64,000 nucleotides of DNA from Diphasiastrum complanatum. Its lineage: Eukaryota > Streptophyta > Lycopodiopsida > Lycopodiales > Lycopodiaceae. The notes below the pieces were generated by a model. The model saw only the letters and a list, made by a program, of their open reading frames with translations. It was not told the origin of the DNA and searched no databases. Shown here piece by piece: positions 45,319 to 56,402 of this stretch. The position numbers were made by a program, and so were the translations under genes. The stretch spans positions 30,094,717-30,158,716 of the forward strand of contig CM055111.1 in the NCBI GenBank assembly GCA_029204225.1, in the 5' to 3' direction. The stretch's first letter is position 1, and each line of letters starts with the position of its first letter.

Positions 45319-45730
45319 GACTCATACTTGCAAATCAACATTCTTAACAAGCAGAAGTAAACCTTCATGAAAAAACTGAAAGTCATGCAAAAAAACGATG
45401 GAACATGAAATGTATGTTGACACAATATCAGATTTATAATGGTTTATATCAGGCATATAGGCCTACTATCTAATTCAATCCTTTGTATGGTGCAACATTA
45501 ATCTTGTTAGCAGCTAAAACTTCTCCATAGTCTAAAAATAAATTGATACAATTTTAGGTGTGGTTGGATTCCCACATATATCAAACCCTATAGACTCTTA
45601 CTTGCAAATCAACATTCATAACAAGCAGAAGTAAACCTTCATGAAAAAATTGAAAGTCATGCAAAAAAATGATGGAACATGAAATGTATGTTGACACAAT
45701 ATCAGATTTATAATGGTTTATATCATGGGG
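45319..45730 (-). repeat. Right arm of inverted repeat, tandem ~273-bp unit
   Basis: The reverse complement of 42294-42565 lies at 45319-45600. A partial second copy (from CTTACTTGCAAATCAACATTC) runs to 45730, again with a ~274-bp period. Similarity is high but with scattered changes. Confidence 0.8.
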
Positions 45731-46242
45731 ATGTAGGCTTGTTTTTGTTATTAAACAAGCTATTCACAATGGTCTTCCTTTTTTTTTTCTATTCAAACAT
45801 TTAGTTATTTGGTTTGTATAAAAGAGAAAAAAAAAGAGAGGTGAAGTTCAGTTTAAAGTTTTCATGGTAATTTTAAGCTTGGTTTGGTAATTCTCTAAGA
45901 ACTTAAGGCTTTTCTTGATGTTAAAGCATTCTTAAACAAAAAAAAAAAAATTAAATAAAGAGGAGACTTGGAGGCCTCTAACTCATGGTAGCTACAGCAT
46001 GAGTCTGCAGACCTGTCCACCTCCTCCTTGGGGTCTGTGCAGGGTACCTGCTACTGTACCTATTCAAATTCATACGGGGAGGGGGGGACATGGTTTTGGT
46101 TTCTGGGATGGCCTGCTGGTTGAGCGTGACCATCAGCGTAGGCTCCTTGGTTTTCTTTTTGTAATAGGGAGGAGGTATATGTACCTCCCTCCCCCTCTAT
46201 ATTTTATGAGGATATTATTTGGATGTGATAGGATGAGGGAGG
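45731..46242. other. Unassigned segment
   Basis: Contains T-, A- and G-homopolymer runs (near 45780, 45940 and 46080) and a GC-richer stretch at 45990-46200. No gene is recognised; it may hold a transposon end. Confidence 0.3.
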
Positions 46243-46643
46243 TGTCGTAAAATGGTGGTCGTGAGCGCAGCGGAGGCTCAATTGCTCAGAGCGTAGGCTT
46301 GTAGGAATGGAAATACAACAGTTAGTAGCAGAAATATTCAAGTAGAAGAATTCATACAGTTTGCGCAAATGAATGATGCAATAGTGAGACAAAAATTGCA
46401 CTCTGATAAATATCAACAGTGAGTACAATGGCTTGAAGTAATAACTTCAGATTGCTGAGCGTGATAACGTTGGCTACAGATAACTCTGATTGAAAGAGAA
46501 TTTTTTCAAGTTTCCAAGAAGTAACACTTACATAGCTTGATTCATCTAATATAGAGATTTACAAGAGAGAAAATATCTTACAAGCCTTTAAGGCTATTTA
46601 TGCCAGTCTTTGCATATGTACAAAATTTGGTAACCATATCAGA
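46243..46643 (-). repeat. 3' LTR of E, partial
   Basis: TGTCGTAAAATGG at 46243 matches 58999, and similarity continues for ~300 bp to CTTACATAGCTTGATTCA. The outer (5') end of this LTR is lost at a junction with truncated RT near 46644. Confidence 0.75.
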
Positions 46644-47909
46644 TTCAGATTATTACTGAATAAGAGTGTATCATCTAAGTAGAGAGTGATGATGATGAAG
46701 TAATCGGATATAGACTTGAAATAGACATTCGAGTCTGCTGAGTTTGGGATGAAACCATTCTCTATAAGAAATGTGTTGATCTTCTGGAACCAGACTCTGG
46801 GTGACTGTTTCAGCCCATAGAGCACCTTGTGAATTTTGCATACAAGGTGTTATTGCTTGCCACTGAGTTTGTATCCCTCTGGCTACATCATATAGATTTC
46901 CTCTTCGATGGTTCCATTGAGGAAAGCGGTCTAAACATCCATCTGATGAACTTTGAGATCTGTTGCAGCTGCAAAGGAGAGGAGTAGCCGAATCGAAGCA
47001 CGTTTGATGACTGGACTGAAGGTTTCTGAATAATCCAAATCTGGAATATGGGAAAAGCCTTTGGCGACTAGCCTAGCCTTGTAACAATTAAGCCTTTCTT
47101 CAGTGTCGTACTTCGTCTTCAATATCCATTTGCATGGAATTGGGTTTCGGTCCTTTGGCAGCTTAGCGAGTGTCCATGTTTGATTCTCCATAAGAGAATC
47201 AAATTCAGTGTCCATTGCTGCTTTTCACTGGTTAGCATCAGGAGTAGACATCGCCTTAGCAACCGTGTTTGGTTCCTACACGAAGTAGCAGGTCGAATCA
47301 TCCATGAACCTGGATAGAGGCTGTCAGAACATGTTCGACCTTCTGGGTTGAACTTCGGTCTTCTGATTTGGGTTGACTCATTGAGGTTCTGACTCATCTT
47401 CTGAGTTAGCATCAAGATTCTGTAGTTGAATCTCTAGATCGGAATTGACCGGTTGCTCGATCTATGAGTTGGAATTATCAACAGCTTTTCCTTTGTGGTC
47501 GAGGAACTGGTCTTCCACGAAAATGACATCTCTACTAGTGAATGCCTTCTTGGTATCCAAATTTTAGAGCTTGTATCCCTTATGATTTTGAGAATAGCCG
47601 ATGAAAATTGTTTTTCTGCTCTTTTCATCTAGTTTTCTTCTTAGATCCTCAGAGATCTGAACAAAAGCAATGCATCCAAACGCTCAAATATGTTTGAGTG
47701 ATGGATTTGATCTTGTCCACACCTCATAAGGTGTCTTGCCATTTTGGGCTTTGGTGATGGGTCAATTTTGCAAATAGGTGGCTGTAGTAACAGCTTCTGC
47801 CTAGAACTTCTTTAGAAGAGAGGCATGGGCCATCATGCTCTTGGCACTTTCGATGAGTGTCTGGTTCTTCCTTTCAACTACAACATTGGACTGAGGTGAG
47901 TAGCTAGTT
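46644..47909 (-). pseudogene. E (copy 1) integrase end, hinge and RT
   Basis: Minus-strand fragments show the integrase end, a hinge, RT start (DTEFDSLMENQTWTLAKL, NCYKARLVAKGF, KVHQMDV) and MLYGLKQSPRVWF with LYLDDTLLF at the catalytic site. The RT is cut soon after this by the LTR junction. Several frame changes occur. F inserted at 47910 in its integrase. Confidence 0.78.
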
Positions 47910-47914
47910 GTGTA
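47910..47914. repeat. Target-site duplication GTGTA of F
   Basis: GTGTA precedes the 5' LTR and recurs at 54073-54077 after the 3' LTR. It lies in the integrase-coding part of E. Confidence 0.92.
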
Positions 47915-48250
47915 TGTTAAAAATTCACAATTCTAGCTTGACTAGTTTTGGTCATATGACTTGTAAATAGTTAGATGGTCATGATGTGGCTTGTCACACG
48001 TGCCAAATAGCATAGGATTCCATTCATAAGGATGTTCTCAAGTAGACCTAAGTGTTAGAACCTTTGGAATGAGTCCAAATTATGCTTAGATACAAGGGAG
48101 AAAAAATAGGAGCTATTTTTGGTAGTTTTTGCATTGTTGAGGGATCTCCAAGATTCCAACCCTAACTTGGTAGGGATGAAAGATCCACCAAAATTAGCAT
48201 TAGGGATAGGTTTAGGGCTACTCATACCTGCCCAAAACCGTGATGGATCA

Positions 48251-48262
48251 TGTATATATAGG
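48251..48262 (+). promoter_or_regulatory. TATA box of F LTR
   Basis: TGTATATATAGG, a strong plant TATA match, lies in the middle of the LTR. It is unchanged at 53727-53738 in the 3' copy. Confidence 0.6.
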
Positions 48263-48428
48263 TGATGATATCTCACCAAAATCAATCAAGCAATTTCATG
48301 TTTTTTCTCTCATAATGGTGCAATTGCTCTCTATGTTCATAATTGTTTGAGTACTTGTGATTACTAATGATTATAGGATTGAATGTAGGTCTGGTGTACA
48401 GTACTCAGACTGTGGGAGGCCGTACTTT

Positions 48429-48438
48429 CACACGTGTG
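48429..48438. promoter_or_regulatory. CACACGTGTG palindrome in F LTR
   Basis: This perfect 10-bp palindrome contains the G-box core CACGTG, a known plant bZIP/bHLH target. It lies ~175 bp downstream of the TATA box, so it is probably in the transcribed part of the LTR. Copies occur in LTRs of element 1, A1, B1, B2, the B-type LTR and D2. Confidence 0.5.
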
Positions 48439-48596
48439 AAGCCTTCTTTAAGGATTTGGGCCATTTAGTGAGGTTCAAGCATAGATTTTTGATGGATTTT
48501 GATGGTTCAACTTGTGCTAATCTTATGAAATCATAATCTATTGTTTTCCTCATCATTTCAAGTGTTTTAGGATCCTTATTTGCTGTAATTTTTACA

Positions 48597-48609
48597 TGGT
48601 ATCAGAGCC
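48597..48609 (+). other. Primer binding site of F
   Basis: TGGTATCAGAGCC directly follows the LTR. The leader to 49407 is non-coding. Confidence 0.93.
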
Positions 48610-49407
48610 TAAAGGCTGAAATGAGCTAAATCCTTGGTTTTCATTCAATTTGATCACAATTTTTTATCTAAATCTTGTGTAGATTGGATCTTAGCATCTA
48701 GTATTGATTCTAGAACTCAAAGTGAGTCAAATACATTGGAGATTGGTGTTGTGTGACTTAATTTGTAGGTGTTTAGGTGTCTAAAACCAGAGGCAAAGTT
48801 GAATTCAATTCACATTACCAAGATAGCAAGTTTTGCTTGCTCCAAGCATTGATTTCTAAGCAAGTTTTGGAGGTGATTTCATAGAGGAGGCTTTCTAGAA
48901 TTCAAGGAGAGGGAAGATCAGAGTTTTGGGGACTCTTCAAGGCTGTTCTAAGGTGTAGTAGGCACCTCCTAAAGTGATTTAGGTTCAGTCCAACCATTGC
49001 TTGACTTATGCACCAAATTAGATCAATTTTTCATCAATTTTGATCATTTTTTGCTTGTGATTGGATAGTAGATTGTGTTGCATCCTCATTAAGTTCCATT
49101 TAGCTCTTTTACAAGTGATTTTGGAAGTATATTAGGTTGCTGAGATTCACTCTTGATCAGATCATTTGGAAGCTTTAATGTTCTTTATAGAAAGAGGGGC
49201 AATTCTACTAGTATTGTCTACTTCAATCAAGCAAGTGCATTGTTTCTAGTATTCTATGATTTGATTTTGTTAGAGATCATTCTTAGATCTTTATAGGAAG
49301 TCTATCACTGATCTTTTCAGGTCCCTAAGAAGTGGGATAAGATAGACCTTCAATCAAATCAATAGAAGTAACCTTCATTTGTGTCAAGTCCTTGATTAGG
49401 AGACTAG

Positions 49408-52400
49408 ATGGCATCTATAAATGCATATCTTTTGGATACTAATGAAAGGCTCAACAAAACTAACTACTCCATATGGAAAGTTAGAATGGAATCTATCATT
49501 ATCATGCAAGATCTGATGGAAATTGTAAATGGTAAGGAGGGTGAACCTATTCATCCTCAAGAAAAAGCCAAATACATCAAGAGGTGCAATGTTGCACTAC
49601 ATTGCATAAAAATTAATGTTGCAAATGAACTCTTAAGAGAGGTAGGAGATTGCACTTCAGCTCAAGATGCTTGGGAGACTTTGCAAAAGGTCTATGAATC
49701 CAAGAACCAAACTAGAATGTTAGCTTTGAAGAATCAAATCTATAGAAGCTATCAAAAGAAAGGAGAGAGTGCACATACTTTTGTCCTAAGAGTAAAGGAA
49801 TTGAACAAAGAGCTAGCCTTTATAGGTGATCCTATCAAGGATGAAGAGCTTGTTCAACTCATATTGAATGGACTAAGCTTTGAATTTGACAATTTGGTTC
49901 AGGGATATGCAATTATGGGTAAGCTACCCATACTTGAAGAACTCCAAGGCACACTCATGGCCGAGGAATCAAGAAGGAGCCAAATGCAAGAGAGGATGGA
50001 TAGGCTTTCCATCCAAGGTGGAGATGACCAAGCTCTCTTCACCAAAGGCAAAGGCAAGTCCAAAGGCAAAGTATCAACATTCAAGAAGTCTACAAAGCTT
50101 GAGGATCAAGAAGGACCCTCAAAGGCATCTCCATCAACCACCAAAGTCAAGAAGGACAAATCAAAGGTGAAGTGCTACTATTGTAGCAAGATGGGGCATT
50201 ATGCCTCGGAATGCTTCAAGAGGAAGCAAGATCAAATCCAAGCCAACATGAGCAAAGAGGAAGAGGAGGAGAGTTCACATGAGGACTCTCTCATGATGTC
50301 CATATTTTCTTCAACAAGCTTCAAAGGAGAAGATCCTTGGTGGATTGACTCGGGTGCTAGTTCACACATGACTAGTAAAAGGGAGTTTTTCTCTTCTCTC
50401 TTATCTTATGATGGACCTATAAAGTCTATCTATACAGCAAATGATGAAGCTTGTAAGATTGAAGGAGTTGGTAGAATTCCCCTTTGCTTAGGATCTTCCA
50501 AAAAGATCAACATAGAAGGTGTTTTGTACATTCCTACAATAACAAAGAATCTACTAAGTGTTGGCCAAATGGTAGACAATGGTTTCAATGTTGACTTTGC
50601 TTCAAATGAATGTTTCATCAAGAAGAAGGGTAAGATAGTGGCTAAGGGCACTAGACTTGGCAAACTTTATAAGCTGGATGCATTTGTGGATACTAATGTT
50701 GTCATGTTGGCCGAGAAGAGCAAGATATCTACTTTTACTTTATGGCACAAAAGACTTGGACATGTCAACTCGGGTTCCATGGAGGCTATGATCAAGGAGG
50801 AGTATGCTTTAGGCCTACCAAGGTCTATTGGGAAGGAAGACAAGGTTTGTGAAGCTTGTGCCTTATCCAAGGCACATAAGAAGGTGTGGCCTGACTCCAT
50901 CACAAAGTCATCTCATCCTCTTGAACTCATACACTCGGATGTGCACATTGCTAGCACCAAATCTAATGGAGGTTCATCCATGTTTTTAACCTTCATTGAT
51001 GACTACTCAAGATATTGTTGGGTGTTCTTACTTTCCTTCAAGTCTCAAGTATTTGATACTTTTGTAAAGTTCAAGTTGTTTGTGGAAAAGCATCATAATC
51101 ATAGCATCAAGATTCTTAGAAGTGACAACGGTGGAGAATTCATCTCCAATGAGTTCAAGGCCTTTTGTGAAGAGGAAGGGATCAAGAAAGAGACTTCTTG
51201 TCCTTACACTCCTCAACAAAATGGAGTTGCTGAAAGAAGGAATAGAACATTATGTGAATGTTCTAAGGCTTTAACATTAGATGCTTGTTTGCCCAAATCC
51301 TTTTGGGGTGAGTCTCTTGTATGTGCAAACTACTTGATGAATAGGGTGTCTTGCAAAGCAATTGAAGGCAAAACTCCTTATGAGATGTTGTATGGAAAGA
51401 AACCCAATCTTAATCACTTGAAAGTTTTTGGGTGTATATGTTATGTGCATGTGCCATTGGAAACAAGAACCAAGGAGGATCCATCTTCCACAAGAGGGAT
51501 CATGCTTGGATATGCAAGCTCAAGCAAGGGCTACAAAGTCTATCTCCCATCCTTAAACAAATTTGTTGTTTCAAGAGATGTCATCTTTGATGAACGTCAT
51601 ATGCATATGCTTGAAGAAGGCTCAAGTGCTCCAACAATCAAGAAGAAGATGGCCGAGGAGCAAGATCTTGGTTTTGAGGAGGAGCTCATGGAGGAGCAAG
51701 CACCAAACCTACCTATCACACCAAGGAGATCTTCAAGGGCAAAAGTGGAGCCATCAAGGCTCACATATCAAGGCAAAGGACAGCAAGTTGAGGGTATCTC
51801 ATCCACTTCTTATGCTTTATCTAGTTTTGAAGAACCATCTAATGTTGAAGATGCATTGAACTCCAAAGAATGGTATAAAGCTATGTTGGATGAGTATGAT
51901 GCCTTGATTGAGAATGAAACTTGGTTGCTTGTTGAGAGACCTCAAAGGAATGTAATAGGATGCAAGTGGGTCTTCAAGCTTAAGTTGAATGCAAATGGGA
52001 GTGTTAACAAACATAAAGCAAGATTAGTTGCAAAAGGCTATGCTCAAGAGAGAGGGATAGACTATGAGGAAACTTTTGCACCCGTGGCCAAGATGGTCAC
52101 AATAAGGCTAATCATTGCACTTGCATCACATTTTGGATGGATTCTATGTCAAATGGATGTCTCTAATGCTTTCTTGAATGGTTTTTTGGAAGAGGATATC
52201 TATATGGATCAGCCACAAGGGTTCATCAAGCATGGAATGGAGAACAAAGTATGCCATCTCCAAAGAAGCATCTATGGCTTGAAGCAAGCCTCGAGATCTT
52301 GGAATTCAAGACTACATTGCTATCTTATTTCACTTTCTTTTGTTCAAAGTGAATATGATCCCACTCTTTACATTAAGTTTGATGATGTTGGTATTGTACT

Positions 52401-53376
52401 TTTACTCATTTATGTAGATGACATCATCATTAGTGAAAATAGTGTTGATGGTATTGAAAAAATCAAGATAGATCTATCCTTAGAGTTCAAGATGGTAGAT
52501 CTAGGGTGTCTTCACTTCATCATAGGCATAGAAGTACTTAGAGGGTCTGATTTTATCTTTATAAGTCAAGTAAACTATGCTCAAAGTCTTTTGAAGAAGT
52601 TTAAGATGGAAGTATGCAAAAGTGTTGACACACCAATGGAGCAAGATGTAAAAGTGCCAAATGAAGATGATGAAAGATCCTTCATGGACATCACTTTGTT
52701 TAGGCAACTTATAGGTTCCTTAATGTGGATCACTATAACTAGACCAGATCTTAGCTTTAGTGTATGTAGGTTGAGCCAATCCATGCAAAAGCCATTGAAT
52801 ATCCATTGGAAAAAGCCTAAGAGGATTCTAAGATACATCTCGGGTACATTGGATTTTGGGATTCTATATAGAGGAGATGTGATTAACCTTCATGCATTTA
52901 GTGATTCAGATTTTGCAGGGGACAAGAGGGATAGGAAATCAACAAGTGCCTATTCAACTTTCATAGGAGAAGGTGTGGTTTCATGGCTTTCAAAAAAGCA
53001 AGAAACTATATCTCCATCTTCAACCGAGGCCGAGTACAAAGCTTTGACAACCACTACAAAGGAGGTACTTTGGATCAAGAGATTATTGGTGGAGCTAAAG
53101 ATCATGGATTCAGAGGAGGCACCAATCATCTACAATGACAATATATCAGCCCAACACCTTGCATCTAACCCAATCTTCCATGCAAGATCTAAGCACATTG
53201 AGATATGCCATCACTTTGTGAGAAAAATGGTGCAAGCCAAGGAGATTGCTTTGGAGCATGTTCCAAGCACTGAATGTGTAGCTGATCTACTTACTAAACC
53301 ACTTCAAAAGACACCTTTTATGAAGTTCAGATCATCACTTGGAGTGATTAGTAAAGCAATGATTGAACCAAGCTAG
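49408..53376 (+). CDS. Copia Gag-Pol polyprotein, 1322 residues, intact
   Basis: Full-length plant copia polyprotein in one frame. Gag spans ~1-290 with the CCHC knuckle C256-C259-H264-C269 (CYYCSKMGHYASEC). Protease follows (W311-W-I-D314-S-G). Pre-integrase starts at LWH447KRLGH, then CEACALSK. The integrase core has D511 (HSDVH), D573 (SDNGGEF) and E609 (NGVAERRN); D573-E609 has the classic 35-residue spacing. RT shows KARLVAKGYAQERGIDYEE, D917 (QMDVSNAF) and Y1002-V-D-D1005. RNase H has D1166 (SDSDFAG) and E1207 (STEAEYKAL), and the end is ADLLTKPL. Order PR-IN-RT-RNH defines Ty1/copia. The start ATG gives the family gag start and no upstream in-frame ATG fits better. Confidence 0.95.
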   Translation: MASINAYLLDTNERLNKTNYSIWKVRMESIIIMQDLMEIVNGKEGEPIHPQEKAKYIKRCNVALHCIKINVANELLREVGDCTSAQDAWETLQKVYESKNQTRMLALKNQIYRSYQKKGESAHTFVLRVKELNKELAFIGDPIKDEELVQLILNGLSFEFDNLVQGYAIMGKLPILEELQGTLMAEESRRSQMQERMDRLSIQGGDDQALFTKGKGKSKGKVSTFKKSTKLEDQEGPSKASPSTTKVKKDKSKVKCYYCSKMGHYASECFKRKQDQIQANMSKEEEEESSHEDSLMMSIFSSTSFKGEDPWWIDSGASSHMTSKREFFSSLLSYDGPIKSIYTANDEACKIEGVGRIPLCLGSSKKINIEGVLYIPTITKNLLSVGQMVDNGFNVDFASNECFIKKKGKIVAKGTRLGKLYKLDAFVDTNVVMLAEKSKISTFTLWHKRLGHVNSGSMEAMIKEEYALGLPRSIGKEDKVCEACALSKAHKKVWPDSITKSSHPLELIHSDVHIASTKSNGGSSMFLTFIDDYSRYCWVFLLSFKSQVFDTFVKFKLFVEKHHNHSIKILRSDNGGEFISNEFKAFCEEEGIKKETSCPYTPQQNGVAERRNRTLCECSKALTLDACLPKSFWGESLVCANYLMNRVSCKAIEGKTPYEMLYGKKPNLNHLKVFGCICYVHVPLETRTKEDPSSTRGIMLGYASSSKGYKVYLPSLNKFVVSRDVIFDERHMHMLEEGSSAPTIKKKMAEEQDLGFEEELMEEQAPNLPITPRRSSRAKVEPSRLTYQGKGQQVEGISSTSYALSSFEEPSNVEDALNSKEWYKAMLDEYDALIENETWLLVERPQRNVIGCKWVFKLKLNANGSVNKHKARLVAKGYAQERGIDYEETFAPVAKMVTIRLIIALASHFGWILCQMDVSNAFLNGFLEEDIYMDQPQGFIKHGMENKVCHLQRSIYGLKQASRSWNSRLHCYLISLSFVQSEYDPTLYIKFDDVGIVLLLIYVDDIIISENSVDGIEKIKIDLSLEFKMVDLGCLHFIIGIEVLRGSDFIFISQVNYAQSLLKKFKMEVCKSVDTPMEQDVKVPNEDDERSFMDITLFRQLIGSLMWITITRPDLSFSVCRLSQSMQKPLNIHWKKPKRILRYISGTLDFGILYRGDVINLHAFSDSDFAGDKRDRKSTSAYSTFIGEGVVSWLSKKQETISPSSTEAEYKALTTTTKEVLWIKRLLVELKIMDSEEAPIIYNDNISAQHLASNPIFHARSKHIEICHHFVRKMVQAKEIALEHVPSTECVADLLTKPLQKTPFMKFRSSLGVISKAMIEPS

Positions 53377-53380
53377 ATAG

Positions 53381-53390
53381 TGAGGAGGAG
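53381..53390 (+). other. Polypurine tract of F
   Basis: TGAGGAGGAG lies four bases after the stop codon and directly before the 3' LTR. Confidence 0.93.
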
Positions 53391-54072
53391 TGTTAAAAAT
53401 TAACAATTCTAGCTTGACTAGTTTTGGTCATATGACTTGTAAATAGTTAGATGGTCATGATGTGGCTTGTCACACGTGCCAAATAGCATAGGATTCCATT
53501 CATAAGGATGTTCTCAAGTAGACCTAAGTGTTAGAACCTTTGGAATGAGTCCAAATTATGCTTAGATACAAGGGAGAAAAAATAGGAGCTATTTTTGGTA
53601 GTTTTTGCATTGTTGAGGGATCTCCAAGATTCCAACCCTAACTTGGTAGGGATGAAAGATCCACCAAAATTAGCATTAGGGATAGGTTTAGGGCTACTCA
53701 TAACTTCCCAAAACCGTGATGGATCATGTATATATAGGTGATGATATCTCACCAAAATCAATCAAGCAATTTCATGTTTTTTCTCTCATAATGGTGCAAT
53801 TGCTCTCTATGTTCATAATTGTTTGAGTACTTGTGATTACTAATGATTATAGGATTGAATGTAGGTCTGGTGTACAGTACTCAGATTGTGGGAGGCCGTA
53901 CTTTCACACGTGTGAAGCCTTCTTTAAGGATTTGGGCCATTTAGTGAGGTTCAAGCATAGATTTTTGATGGATTTTGATGGTTCAACTTGTGCTAATCTT
54001 ATGAAATCATAATCTATTGGTTTCCTCATCATTTCAAGTGTTTTAGGATCCTTATTTGCTATAATTTTTACA
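53391..54072 (+). repeat. 3' LTR of F
   Basis: The 682-bp partner of 47915-48596 ends TTTTTACA and is followed by GTGTA. Palindrome at 53905-53914. Confidence 0.95.
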
Positions 54073-54470
54073 GTGTATTGTTGAAGTATCACGTTGGCCT
54101 TGCAGAACTCCTTGAATTCTGTGGAGATGTACTCTCCCTCTCCATCTGTGCGTAGAACACAAATCCAGAAGTTGATTTTATGGTGTCAACATCTCCTGCC
54201 CAATCCGCATCTATGTAGACTTCAAGGACGTTGGCAGTTTGGCTGTCTCCGTAGCAGATGTTGAGAGTTATCATTGCTTGGATGTACTTCATGACCTTTG
54301 TTAGTGTTTTTCAATGAGCTATGCCTGGATTTGATAGGAACTGGCTGAGTGTACTGACCGAATATGCAAGGTCTGTTCGCGTGTAGATCATTGCGTACAT
54401 CAGTGAGCCGATGATGGATTGAAACAGATAGCGCTTCATCTCCTCCTTTTTTGCCTCAATTTGAGGAGAC
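54073..54470 (-). pseudogene. E junction: integrase of copy 1 joined to RNase H of copy 2
   Basis: From 54150 downward the minus strand encodes the integrase segment STEFKEFCKAN that continues beyond F into 47909. Just above 54150 it encodes RNase H (VYIDADWAGDVDTIKSTSGF). The join falls at TTCTAC/GCACAGATGG, where both parents share CTAC. The RNase H part has further stops above 54292. Confidence 0.72.
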
Positions 54471-55480
54471 TGTTACTTTGATAGTTTTAGTCCAAGGTCG
54501 AGTGGAAAGAGACTGGGTTTGCAGTTGGCCATTCCATACTTTTCTAGCACGTTGTTGAGATATCATTGCTGACTAATAAATCAGTCTGTTGGGTCGATCT
54601 CGTTGAATTTGGATTCCGAGACAATAGTGGGCTGGACTCATGTCAGTCATCTTGTATTCTTGGGCCAGCATGCATTTTGTATCTTTCATCAGATTCAGAT
54701 TATTATAGAATAAGAGTGTATCATCTACGTAGAGAGTGATGATGATGAAGTAATCTGATACAGACTTTAAATAGACATTTGGGCCTGCTGAGTTTGGAAT
54801 GAAACCATTCTCTATCAGAAATGTGTTGATCTTCTGGAACCAGACTCTGGGTGACTGTTTCAGCCCATAGAGCGCCTTGTGGATTTTGCATACAAGGCGT
54901 TGTTGCTTGTCGTCCCTCTGGCTACGTCATATAGATCTCCTCTTCGATGGTTCCATTAAGGAAAGTGGTCTGGACATCCATTTGGTGGACTTCTAGATCT
55001 GTCGCGGCTGCAAAGGAGAGGAGTAGGTGGATCGACGCATATTTGACGATTGGACTGAAGGTTTCTTAATAACCCAAGTCTGGAATCTGAGAAAAGCCTT
55101 TGATGACTAGCCCAGCCTTGTAACAATTTAGCCTTCCTTCAACATTGTACTTTGCCTTGAATATCCATTTGCATGAAATCAATTTCTGATCCTTTGGCAG
55201 CTCAGTGAGTGTCCATGTTTGATTCTCCATAAGAGAATCGAATTCGATGTCCATCGCTGTTTTTCATTGGTCAGCATCAGGAGTAGACATCACCTCAACA
55301 ACTGTGTTTGGTTCCTGCATAAAGTAGCAGGCCGGATCATCCATAAATCTGGATGGAGGCTGTCTAGACCTGTTTGACCTTCTGGGTTGAACTTTGGTCC
55401 TTCGATGTGGGTTGACTCGTTGAGGTTTTGACTCATTTTCTGAGTCATCGTCGTTATTCAGCAGTTGAATCCCTAGATCG
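54471..55480 (-). pseudogene. E (copy 2) reverse transcriptase and hinge
   Basis: The segment has DIEFDSLMENQTWTLTEL, CKWIFKAKYNVEGRL, then in other frames the first catalytic-Asp region (HQMDV) and the YVDD region. It is close in DNA to copy 1 at 46.6-47.4 kb. Multiple stops and frameshifts. Confidence 0.75.
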
Positions 55481-56402
55481 GAATTGTCTAGTTGCTCGAT
55501 CCTTGGGTCGGAATTATCAACGGCTTTTCCTTTGTGGTCGATGAACTATCTTCCACGAAAATGACATCTCTACTGGTGAATGCCTTCTTGGTATCCAAAT
55601 TGTAGAGCTTGTATGTCTTGTAATTTGGGAAATATCCAATGAAAATCATTTTCCTGCTCTTGTCATCTAGCTTTCTTCTTAGATCCTCATGGATCTGAGC
55701 GAAATCAATGCATCCAAACACTCAAATATGTTTGAGTGATGGTTTTGATCTTGTCCACATCTCATAAGGTGTCTTGACATTCAGGGCTTTGGTGATGGAA
55801 CGAATCTGTAAATAGGCAGCCGTAGTAACAGCTTTTATCTAGAATCTCTTTGGAAGAGAGGCATGGGCCATCGTGCTCTTGGCACTTTCGATGAGTGTCT
55901 GATTCTTCCGCTCAACTAAACCATTGGACTGAGGTGAGTAGCTGGTCGTGTATTGTTGAAGTATCTCGTTGGCCTTCTAGAACTCCTTGAATTCTATGGA
56001 GATGTACTCTCCCCCTCCATCTGTGTGTAGTGCCTTGATCTTCCTCTTGGTCTGGTTCTCTACAGATGCCTTGAACTGCATGAAGAACTTGAATGCTTCG
56101 GAATTGTTCTTCAGATAATAGGTTGCAGTCCTTCGAGAGGAGTCGCCGATGAAGGTTGGAAAATAGAGAGCTCCCCCTATGGAAGCAGTCTGCATCGGGC
56201 CACAAATGTCCATGTGTTTGGATGTGTGAGCTGAGTCTGAACTAAAGGGACTTCTAGCATGTTTGCTGATAATATAGCTTTTGCATGGAGAAGCTGGCTT
56301 GCTAACTAAAGGTAGGTCTTGTACTAGACTCTGAGCTGACATTTGCTGAATATTGTTGAAGTTAAGATGGCCAAGTCTGAAATGCCACATGTTGGCTGAC
56401 TC
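55481..56402 (-). pseudogene. E (copy 2) pre-integrase and integrase
   Basis: Starts MWHFRLGHLNFNNIQQM near 56390 and continues with HMDICGPMQ (first Asp) and ALHTDGGGEYIS (second Asp). In shifted frames it reaches the Glu region and the conserved RKMIFIGYFPNYKTYKLY. Several stops are present. Confidence 0.78.

Larger units (their letters stand above)
47915..48596 (+). repeat. 5' LTR of F
   Basis: The LTR runs TGTTAAAAATTC...TTTTTACA, 682 bp. Palindrome CACACGTGTG at 48429-48438. The minus-strand ORF across it is an LTR artefact. Confidence 0.95.
47915..54072 (+). mobile_element. Element F: intact, probably autonomous Ty1/copia retrotransposon
   Basis: The 6158-bp element has 682-bp LTRs with six differences by eye (~99.1% identity), a GTGTA duplication, an exact primer site, polypurine tract TGAGGAGGAG and one uninterrupted gag-pol frame with all catalytic residues. 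It is the only copy in the window able to supply a full enzyme set. Confidence 0.95.

Noticed and set aside
45990-46200. Possible SINE or LINE end (GC-richer patch with homopolymers)
   Set aside because: No A/B box, poly-A tail with target duplication or second copy could be shown.
48055-48285. 76-codon minus-strand ORF repeated at 53531-53761
   Set aside because: It is duplicated only because it lies in both LTRs of F; no start context or homology.
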